From positions 1 through 64,000 of the forward strand of contig JAJYLN010000003.1 of the NCBI GenBank assembly GCA_021787665.1: a DNA stretch of 64,000 bases, written 5' to 3'. The translations under genes and the position numbers were made by a program. Below are positions 16,224 to 23,123 of the stretch, piece by piece. This stretch comes from a bacterium. GTDB taxonomy: Bacteria; JAMCPX01. The notes under the pieces are model-generated. The model was not told where the DNA came from and did no database searches. It saw nothing but the letters and a program-made list of their open reading frames with translations. The number at the start of each line of letters is the position of its first letter. Positions within the stretch are counted from its first letter, which is position 1.

Positions 16224-17194
16224 GTAACTGAGCTGAGTGCTCCCCAGTTTTGTGGTTTACGGAGGGAGGCAGTTTAAGGCAGCAAGAGCTACGGTTATTG
16301 AAAGAGAAGCAATTTGTATAAAGTAATTTCCTATTCTGGCCAGATTCATTACTCAGTTGCTCTCTGTATTTGCCTTCAATTGCTCATCAATCCCTTCTGT
16401 CTCAGCCGCAGCACCGAATGCACATAAGAATACATAAGTAATTGCTAATACAGACCATAAGCGATCCTGCCGTTGCGCTGTTGAGAGTTCTACAGCATCC
16501 AACCCAAGTCCCCAGCGCCGGTTCTTAAGATCACGAAACATCTCCTCAATCCACATCCTCCGCTGATAGAGGCGTATAATTTCAGGTGGAATATCGCACC
16601 TATTGGTCACCAGATACCATGGCTCCTGTGCCTTCGATGCATAGGTGGTTATACGCCTCGTAGGCAGAGGATGGGGGTCCGTTATATTCATGATGCCCCA
16701 GTCTTTTACACCATCCCCTGCCTTTATCCCCGGTTCATTGAGTTTGCCGATGTACGAAGAGCCTTCTACCTCAATATTACGAGCTAATCTCTGTACATAC
16801 CCCCATCCCCTGTTTTGGATTTCTCCAAGCCATCTGGTGTTACCAAAACCTCTGTCTGCTGCAATAACTATCTCCCGTCCTGAGGGTACAAGCTGCGACA
16901 ACTCTGCAAGTGCCTGATTCTCTATGAATACCTGGCTGCCCTCCCCGGCATCCTTTAAACTAGTTTTCCACCATATCGGTAATGCTCGCCCATCCCTCGG
17001 CAGACTCAATAGGAGCGTCTTGTATTGTACTGTCTCTGTCCAGTCCGCAAGAATAACGATGTGTCCTTGGGAGGGCTTGAGATGCCTCAGTAATGCATGT
17101 TGGATTGAAAATAACTCGTGGGAGGTTTTATCCCTTGTGCACAGCTTTTTTGCTATCTTATTCCTTGAAACTGGGGATCACTCAGGTAACTGAG
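16224..17194. mobile_element. IS4-like insertion element, internally deleted, with 9-bp target duplication
   Basis: The element spans 16233-17185 (953 bp). Its ends form an 18-bp terminal inverted repeat with one mismatch, CTGAGTG(C/A)TCCCCAGTTT at 16233-16250 and as the reverse complement at 17168-17185. The 9-bp sequence GTAACTGAG flanks both ends directly (16224-16232 and 17186-17194), a perfect target-site duplication as expected for the IS10/IS50 branch of the IS4 family. The interior carries only the C-terminal part of a DDE transposase on the minus strand. The element is therefore a non-autonomous derivative, and the intact duplication suggests a fairly recent insertion. Confidence 0.85.
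16353..17177 (-). pseudogene. IS4-family transposase, N-terminally truncated
   Basis: The open frame runs from 17177 to the stop at 16353 (274 residues) with no ATG near its beginning; the first usable start is a TTG at 17009. The DDE catalytic residues are all visible: D in 'VILADWTE', D in 'IAADRGFGN', and E in the Y-(2)-R-(3)-E-(6)-K signature 'YQRRMWIEEMFRDLK'. The roughly 100-residue N-terminal DNA-binding region of full-length relatives is missing, as only about 40 residues precede the first aspartate. It lies inside the 953-bp element with intact terminal repeats. Translation from the TTG would lose the first catalytic aspartate. Confidence 0.8.
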
Positions 17195-17279
17195 GTACTA
17201 TCTTGCAATTTGTCCTGATCGTGTTAATCCTTCTACAGCATTCCGCATGATCGTGAAGAGAAAAACAAAAAAATAACGT

Positions 17280-18341
17280 ATGATTAAAACAGAACCCGGA
17301 GATTATAAAAACAGGTCCTATCTCTCAGCTATCGAGGCAGCGCGGTACCTCGGCATAGCCGTGGAGACGCTTCACGATCTTGCCGATAGGCAGATCATAC
17401 CGGTACAGACAGCTGCGAGCGGACAAATGCGCTTTGATCTCAAACAACTCAAGATATACGAGGAAGGCCTCACCATCAAGCCAACGAAGAGCGACCCGCC
17501 CCCCGATGCTATCACGGTCATCGAGCTGAACGGCACCCGGCAAACGATACTTTTCAGGAATGCTATGGACATGACTGACCTGCCGGACGACAGCGTCCAC
17601 CTCATGGTCACCTCGCCTCCATACTTCGACAGCAAGATGTACGCACGGGAGCCCATCGAGGACGACCTGGGAGATATTCATGACGAGGACAGATGGTTCG
17701 AGCACATCGGCAGGGTATGGAGAGAGGTTTACCGGGCCCTACAGCCGGGCAGGAAGGCGTTTATCAATATCATGAACCTGCCGGTGAGAACAGCGAAAGG
17801 GGGATTCCGGACCCTGAACCTCGTCGGCAGGACCATCGAGGCGTGTGAGAGAATAGGGTTCATATTCAAGCGTGATATCGTATGGCAAAAGACAAACGGC
17901 GTGAGGGCCCACTTCGGCACCTACCCCTATCCTGGTGGTATCCTTATCAACAACATGCACGAGTTTATTCTGGAGTTCAATAAACCAGAAAGGAAGGGCT
18001 TCTCGAAATACGGACACCTGACGCACGAGCAAAAAGAAGCATCCAAGCTTGAAAAGAAATTCTGGCTGTCCATAAAAAACAGCGATGTCTGGGTAATGAA
18101 GCCGCAGGGAAGCGGGGACCGGCGGAGCCATATAGCGCCGTTCCCCTATGAACTTCCTTACAGGCTCATCAAGGCATTCAGCTATAGAGGCGAAACCATT
18201 CTCGATCCCTTTGCAGGCTCCGGAACGGCGCTCGAGGCTGCAGCGGACCTCAAGAGGAACGGGATAGGCTATGAAATAAACCCGGCTATTGCCCGTGAAA
18301 CAATCAAAAATCTGAGAAGCTATCAGACGAAGCCCGGGTGA
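17280..18341 (+). CDS. Site-specific DNA methyltransferase with N-terminal excisionase-like HTH
   Basis: A 353-residue SAM-dependent N4-cytosine/N6-adenine methyltransferase. An N-terminal helix-turn-helix of the excisionase/MerR type is visible ('SAIEAARYLGIAVETLHDL', residues 15-35). The catalytic motif IV 'TSPPYFDSKMY' comes near residue 112 and the SAM-binding motif I 'LDPFAGSGTALEAA' near residue 310. This order corresponds to the beta class. No restriction endonuclease is adjacent, so it is an orphan enzyme. It starts about 85 bp after the IS duplication and may have arrived with the same accessory segment. The recognition sequence is unknown. Confidence 0.88.
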   Translation: MIKTEPGDYKNRSYLSAIEAARYLGIAVETLHDLADRQIIPVQTAASGQMRFDLKQLKIYEEGLTIKPTKSDPPPDAITVIELNGTRQTILFRNAMDMTDLPDDSVHLMVTSPPYFDSKMYAREPIEDDLGDIHDEDRWFEHIGRVWREVYRALQPGRKAFINIMNLPVRTAKGGFRTLNLVGRTIEACERIGFIFKRDIVWQKTNGVRAHFGTYPYPGGILINNMHEFILEFNKPERKGFSKYGHLTHEQKEASKLEKKFWLSIKNSDVWVMKPQGSGDRRSHIAPFPYELPYRLIKAFSYRGETILDPFAGSGTALEAAADLKRNGIGYEINPAIARETIKNLRSYQTKPG

Positions 18342-18424
18342 AGCGCAGAGAAGCTGAAGATACGGACCGCAAGCTGGAATCTGCTGCATGCGAAGAGCGT
18401 AAAGGATACCGGAGGACGGCTAAA

Positions 18425-18450
18425 GGCGCGCTCCCGCCGGGCAGCGCGCC
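18425..18450. terminator. GC-rich hairpin between convergent genes
   Basis: An 8-bp perfect stem (GGCGCGCT/AGCGCGCC) with a 10-nt loop lies between the convergent methyltransferase and glycoside hydrolase genes. No T-run follows on either strand, so intrinsic termination is only a possibility. Confidence 0.3.
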
Positions 18451-18514
18451 CATGAGGCGGCTGATCTGTCAGGAAGACAGACCGCACCGGCTGAAGCAAC
18501 CGGCAGGGCGCGCC

Positions 18515-20836
18515 TCACTTCAGGACGATGTCGTCGAGAAAGAACACTATCCTCTGGTCCCACGGTATGTCGGATGTTCGGGCGTCCACGTAGAACATCG
18601 GCGTAACAGTGGTTCCGGAGACCGGGACTGCCACGGTAGACCATGCGTACGCCGGCAGGTTAGACGGCAGGGGAGCGTCGTACACGGTCGTGCTACCGCT
18701 CAGCAGCCGCAGATGCACATAGTCTGTCGCGCTCCTGTACGCGCCGGACGGCGTGTACACCAGGTCCGGGTACACGTGAAACGAGAGCGTACTGGCACCG
18801 TTCAGGGTCAGGGAGGTGTTCATGCCCAGCACCACCGTCGCGTTCGCGGGCAGACCTGACTGCAGGGCAAGACTGTTCAGCGTGAAGGCGATCATGAGTG
18901 ACTGCGAGCCTGAGTCCCTGATAGCTGAGACCGGTATGGCTACACCGCTTCCCACGGTCGTGTCAGGGTTCGGAAAGGTGTCCGGCATGTTATTCGTAAA
19001 GCACCCCGGGTCCTCGATGTCCATACAGGACCGTGTGTTGCCCAGAGACGCGGTTATCGTGAAGCCCGAGAGCGTACTGACGTCGCTGCGGAGGTCCCCC
19101 TGTCCGATGGCCTGCACGCCGAACCACCAGGTGCCCTGCGGCAGGGTGAAGGGAAGCGTGTATCCGGTCGCGCTGAGGCCGCTGAACCGCAGGGTTAACC
19201 TGTCCGGCATGGTCCTGAACGGTGAAACGAAGACGTTGTAGCCGACAGCCCCATCGACAGGGGCCCAGCCCAGCTCAACCGTGTCGTCTGCGCGTGTTGA
19301 CTCCGTGATTACGCCGGGAGGCGCCAGTGTCGGAGCATCGAGCTGATCGAGCCCCTCCATCAGAGACCGCACGGTGTTTGCCATACCGTCGAGCACCGTG
19401 GTATAGGCCTCGTCTTTAATATTCACCAGGCCGTAGTTACTGTTCTCTCCGTCGAATCTGCCGGTTGCCGGCTCGTCGGCCCATTCGAACCAGTGGAAAC
19501 CAACCATGAATGTGATGCCGTCGACCTTGATGCCGAGCAGCCTCCGGAGGTCGTCGTCGTAGAACTGCGCCCTCTCGTTCTGCGTCTGCACGTTCCAGCC
19601 GGCACCCCGCGTATCCGGCAGACCGGCATCGTCAGCCCTCGTCCCAAATTCCGATTGGATGAAGGGCTTTCCATAGGTATTGTCCGTCATACTGAGGGCG
19701 AAGAACCGCGCCCACCTCTTTTCCGGGTCGCCGAGTATCAGGTTGGACGTCGGGTTGTCGAGCGCATAGTAGTCGTTCACGCTGATGACGTCGCAGTACT
19801 TCGACGCCGCCACGATCACCTGGTCTGGCGCATCCGATGCGAACCGCGCACACAGGTTAAGGTGGTTCGGGTCGACCGACTTCAGTGCATCGTCCGTTAC
19901 CGAGAAGTACGTGCTCGCTATGTCGGAGAGGAAGGCCTGCTTGTCGGCCTGCCGCTGCGGGTACGATGTGCTGTTCGGCAGCTTCGTCGTATCGAGGACC
20001 CCGGTCCAGCTCGCGAAGGACGTTCCGTAGAGCTGGTTCAGCCTGTCGAGGCTGTAGCCCCGCTCCTTTTGCAAAAAGACGTCGACCCAATATTGCTTGC
20101 CCGCGGACGTGGACGGCAGACCGATATAGTCGTCAGCGAGCGTGTAGTCCGGGTTGTAGATGATCTGCGCACCGCCGAACCATGAGAGCTCGTTGTCGAT
20201 GAAGTACCCTATGAGCCAGGGGTCTGCTATCGTGCCCTGCCCGATGACGTCCTGTGCGTAGGCATAGGCGTTCTCGGCGAACCGAGGGTCGAACACATCC
20301 GGGAAGTCCGAGGAGAAGCCGTGGCTTACGGCAGGGCAATCATTGGCGCCGAACCCGCCCTCTACCGCACCGACAAAGCCCAGGGTAAAGGTGTACGGGA
20401 TGGAGTCATGGAACACGGTGAGTCCGTCCTCAGACCAGTTGCCCAGCGTGTTGAACCCGATCTTCCCGTATCTGCCGATGACCTCCTGCACCCACTGCTG
20501 CAGTGCGTACCGGGAAAAATTCGAAGGGAAGAGGGACAGCAGGTTATGGGTGTACTCGGAGAAGCCGAACAGGGGCACGTCATCCGCTGAGAAACTGACG
20601 TGGTTCACACCCAGTGACAGGAACGCATGGTTATCCGGATCCACGAGCACCCACCTGTTATGGATAAGCTCTGTCCTGAAGAAGCCGGACGTATTGTCCC
20701 CGGACACGCCGGTCAGTCCGCCGTATCTATCGAACTGGATAGGCAGGGCAGGGCTGGCCGACTGGCTGCGTAAGCAGCCGGCGACCGAGACGGCCGCCAC
20801 GCATGCGAGAAGCAATGCCCTTCTTTTCAACTCCAT
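18515..20836 (-). CDS. Lipoprotein glycoside hydrolase, GH50/agarase-like, with C-terminal accessory domains
   Basis: From the ATG at 20836 the protein has 773 residues. It begins with a lipoprotein signal (basic 'ELKRRALLLA', lipobox 'SVAGC' with Cys21), so it is probably anchored in an outer or inner membrane leaflet. Residues about 50-510 form a clan-A TIM-barrel hydrolase domain. The putative acid/base is E216 in 'GYFIDNELSW' and the putative nucleophile is E396 in 'IQSEFGTR', the pattern of GH50 beta-agarase-like enzymes. A fibronectin-III-like module near 520-590 and a beta-rich C-terminal domain that may bind carbohydrate follow. The natural polysaccharide is unknown. It is flanked by mobile-element remnants, suggesting lateral acquisition. 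Confidence 0.72.
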   Translation of the reverse strand: MELKRRALLLACVAAVSVAGCLRSQSASPALPIQFDRYGGLTGVSGDNTSGFFRTELIHNRWVLVDPDNHAFLSLGVNHVSFSADDVPLFGFSEYTHNLLSLFPSNFSRYALQQWVQEVIGRYGKIGFNTLGNWSEDGLTVFHDSIPYTFTLGFVGAVEGGFGANDCPAVSHGFSSDFPDVFDPRFAENAYAYAQDVIGQGTIADPWLIGYFIDNELSWFGGAQIIYNPDYTLADDYIGLPSTSAGKQYWVDVFLQKERGYSLDRLNQLYGTSFASWTGVLDTTKLPNSTSYPQRQADKQAFLSDIASTYFSVTDDALKSVDPNHLNLCARFASDAPDQVIVAASKYCDVISVNDYYALDNPTSNLILGDPEKRWARFFALSMTDNTYGKPFIQSEFGTRADDAGLPDTRGAGWNVQTQNERAQFYDDDLRRLLGIKVDGITFMVGFHWFEWADEPATGRFDGENSNYGLVNIKDEAYTTVLDGMANTVRSLMEGLDQLDAPTLAPPGVITESTRADDTVELGWAPVDGAVGYNVFVSPFRTMPDRLTLRFSGLSATGYTLPFTLPQGTWWFGVQAIGQGDLRSDVSTLSGFTITASLGNTRSCMDIEDPGCFTNNMPDTFPNPDTTVGSGVAIPVSAIRDSGSQSLMIAFTLNSLALQSGLPANATVVLGMNTSLTLNGASTLSFHVYPDLVYTPSGAYRSATDYVHLRLLSGSTTVYDAPLPSNLPAYAWSTVAVPVSGTTVTPMFYVDARTSDIPWDQRIVFFLDDIVLK

Positions 20837-20891
20837 GCCGGTCCCTTTTCCCCGTAATGAACCTACGTACAACACCGGCGGGCATTTTACA

Positions 20892-20923
20892 ACTCCGAGA
20901 ATCGAATACTCCGAGAATCGAAT
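20892..20923. repeat. 16-bp perfect tandem duplication
   Basis: The unit ACTCCGAGAATCGAAT occurs twice in direct succession (20892-20907 and 20908-20923), about 60 bp upstream of the glycoside hydrolase start. It could be a duplicated regulator site or replication slippage. Confidence 0.75.
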
Positions 20924-21016
20924 ACAAAATCTAACCGAAAAGCACAGTTCCCCAGGGGCATATATAATCTGCCTTTAAAGAACTTGAGAGTACCGAGTTT
21001 TCACAATGAAATAGAG

Positions 21017-21490
21017 TCAAGCGATCAGTTTGGCTCCTTCTGACCTACTTCTGTCAATGTGTTTAAGGAGGAATTTAGCGAGGATTGAGGTTTTAGCGCA
21101 ACCCGCGAGAAAATCGGGGAAGCAATTACGCAGAGCAATGGAGGTAACTCGTTCAGCAGGACAGAGTCCTGGCCTCACGGTACGCATCCATGAGCCGAAA
21201 GCACGCCAAACCTGCTGAGGAAAACTCAGTGAAAGATATTGCACAAGCCCCTGTGTAATGATCCCGATCTGGATGTGATTGTGGTATACGGCGGTTTTGT
21301 GTTCGATGACGATTCCTGATGGAGCTTTTTCACCGCGGGCATCTTCCTGCCTTCCTTGGGTACCTTCAGGCCATCGCCGACCAGCAGGAGCCTTCCGTTT
21401 ACGGTGAGCAGCAAGGGACAGTGTAAGACTATGGATTTCCACAGATGAGTAAGCGCCGAGAGGTTAAGGGCATTGCTATGATAAAATCCA
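21017..21490 (-). pseudogene. Transposase remnant (frameshift plus internal deletion)
   Basis: Two reading frames of one transposase are recognisable. The upstream part encodes 'HSNALNLSALTHLW' and then 'NGRLLLVGDGLKVPKEGRKM' and 'AVKKLHQESSSNTKP', the conserved N-terminal catalytic region with the first aspartate (GDG). The frame then changes near 21300 and continues as 'NHIQIGIITQGLVQYLSLSF', 'VWRAFGSWMRTVRPG' and 'RNCFPDFLAG', the usual C-terminal end. The central several hundred residues are missing. It cannot encode an active enzyme. Confidence 0.7.
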
Positions 21491-21704
21491 GGATGCGGTC
21501 ATGGCAGGACCCCTTAAGACCCAGGGCTCTGACAACTGCTGGACACCCCCAGCAAGTCGTTGCGGTCCGACATTCCTGCAAGACAGACGACCAGCCAGAG
21601 GAAAGTCCGGGTCCTTGTACACGCGGGGCGTACCTGTCTCACCAGATACCACCATTTAAGCCACAGTCCCATAGGGGAGTTCCTCCTTCATCATGGTGCT
21701 TTAC

Positions 21705-21728
21705 TATATAGCATATATATGCTATATA
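21705..21728. repeat. 24-bp perfect AT-rich palindrome
   Basis: TATATAGCATAT and its reverse complement meet without a spacer. It lies inside the decayed transposon, about 75 bp upstream of the DUF6788-type gene, and may overlap that gene's promoter. Confidence 0.75.
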
Positions 21729-21801
21729 TCAAGGAAAATCTGGTCGAAATGTTGAGCTCCGTGAGGAAAACAGCTATACCGTACGCAGGGAGGAACAGGG
21801 T

Positions 21802-22119
21802 ATGAAACAGCCTACGCTGGCTGCTCTTGAGAAAGAGATAGAGGGCATCAAACAGCAAGTGGTAACTATGGGGGAGATGAGGCCCGGCTCGTTAACCCTC
21901 CAGTACCAGTCTCCTAAAAACAAGAAAGGCCTCTTCTATCAACTCAGCTACACCCACAATATGAGAAGCCGTACCGACTATGTACGCAGGGAGTTTGTGG
22001 ACGACCTTAAAAAACAAATCGCTACCTATAGAAGGTTCAAGAAGCTGATAAAACGGTGGGTAGATGCCTCGATTCAACACTCAAAACTCAAGCTTGCCCT
22101 CGCTACAAAAAAGAGGTAA
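21802..22119 (+). CDS. DUF6788-like small protein associated with transposases
   Basis: A 105-residue basic protein resembling the DUF6788 family found beside certain transposases. Recognisable features are 'MRPGSLTLQYQSPKNKKG', 'YYQLSYTH'-like 'FYQLSYTHNMRSRTDYV', and the helical C-terminus 'YRRFKKLIKRWVDASIQHSK'. An initial coiled-coil-like segment covers residues 8-24. It sits inside the terminal repeats of the decayed transposon and appears intact although the transposase is broken. Its function is unknown; a DNA-binding or accessory transposition role is a guess. Confidence 0.7.
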   Translation: MKQPTLAALEKEIEGIKQQVVTMGEMRPGSLTLQYQSPKNKKGLFYQLSYTHNMRSRTDYVRREFVDDLKKQIATYRRFKKLIKRWVDASIQHSKLKLALATKKR

Positions 22120-22181
22120 TTTCATGCCAAGAACTCGGTACTCTCAAGTACAGTACAGGCTAAGAAAAAAAGGAGGTTTTT

Positions 22182-23099
22182 ATGATACGATTGAGAAAGG
22201 AACACAAAGGCTTGAGGCTGCTTTGGGGGATCGCGGTAGACATGGTGCTGATCACCATAGCAAGCTGTGGTAGTTCTGGAGGAGGAGGAGGATCGCTGTT
22301 CACCGGCGATCAAGCCAATGCACTTGCACAGATGTTCGCCACTTCCGCGAACAGTGCCCTGACCCTGAGTACGAGCTCCTTTAGGCCCACACGGCTTCAG
22401 ACAGGCAATCTCGGCACACTCGCTTCGTGCGGGCCTTCGACCCTTATCCCTTCTACCAATTGCCCCGGCGGTGGCGACATCTATTACACCCTGAACATGG
22501 ATTGTACCATACCCTCGGGCTGCTGTTACCAGCAGACCCCCTGCTCGCAGGACTCGATGTCGATAAGCGGCAGCGGCTCGATCACCTATAACTCGTGCGC
22601 CGAGACCATCACATCGACCGGAGATCACATCATGGTGAATGGGACACTGCATATGGTTATGACTTCCCAGGCTACGATTAGCTGTCCCGGTGCGATCGAT
22701 GTCGATGTAACAGTCACGTTTACCGGTACCCCCAGCATAAGCGTCAACGGTCACGAGGTATGTAACGGGGACATCTTTATTACCGCGAAAGGGCATTCGG
22801 GTGCGAGCAATTATGCATCGGTTTCAGGAACGGTCTGCGGGCAGCGTATCGCCGAGACCTACGACTACGGGTGTGCCGTAGCGTGTCCCGGGAATGCCTG
22901 CTGCTATGCCGGTACCTATTGCTCCACCTGCTACAGTGGCGGTTGTGTGCCGACGGGCCATATGGATTGTTGCAATGGATACAATTGTCCCACCGGGACG
23001 CAGTGTAGTTGCACGACACAAGGTTGCAACCTATCATGCACCTCGTTTCTCGTAAATTTCAGTGCGGTCGTGCCATCCTTTGATGCGTTGATGCATTGA
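22182..23099 (+). CDS. Cysteine-rich lipoprotein, unknown function
   Basis: A 305-residue predicted lipoprotein with no family I recognise. A positively charged start leads into a hydrophobic segment and a lipobox 'TIASC' with Cys29, followed by a flexible 'GSSGGGGGS' linker typical of surface lipoproteins. The central part is Ser/Thr-rich with many predicted strands. The C-terminal region, about 225-290, is densely Cys-rich ('CPGNACCYAGTYCSTCYSGGC', 'CCNGYNCPTGTQCSC'), reminiscent of granulin- or knottin-like disulfide modules. A strong AAGGAGG site lies 8 bp upstream. It directly precedes a GH2 lipoprotein with 24 bp between them, so the two may be coexpressed at the cell surface. Confidence 0.72.
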   Translation: MIRLRKEHKGLRLLWGIAVDMVLITIASCGSSGGGGGSLFTGDQANALAQMFATSANSALTLSTSSFRPTRLQTGNLGTLASCGPSTLIPSTNCPGGGDIYYTLNMDCTIPSGCCYQQTPCSQDSMSISGSGSITYNSCAETITSTGDHIMVNGTLHMVMTSQATISCPGAIDVDVTVTFTGTPSISVNGHEVCNGDIFITAKGHSGASNYASVSGTVCGQRIAETYDYGCAVACPGNACCYAGTYCSTCYSGGCVPTGHMDCCNGYNCPTGTQCSCTTQGCNLSCTSFLVNFSAVVPSFDALMH

Positions 23100-23123
23100 C
23101 CCGGCACCCGTGGGGGACTATAG

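Larger units (their letters stand above)
20982..22149. mobile_element. Decayed transposon with 18-bp terminal inverted repeats
   Basis: Perfect 18-bp inverted repeats bound the element: ACTTGAGAGTACCGAGTT at 20982-20999 and its reverse complement at 22132-22149. Inside are a broken DDE transposase on the minus strand and an intact small DUF6788-type gene on the plus strand, a partner often seen with such transposases. A 24-bp perfect AT-rich palindrome (21705-21728) lies between them. I find no convincing target duplication. The 1168-bp size implies that most of the transposase has been deleted. Confidence 0.75.

Noticed and set aside
16082-16232. Possible glycine riboswitch upstream of gcvPA
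   Set aside because: I looked for the conserved tandem aptamer pattern on the minus strand and could not identify it; the region is also short and interrupted by the IS.
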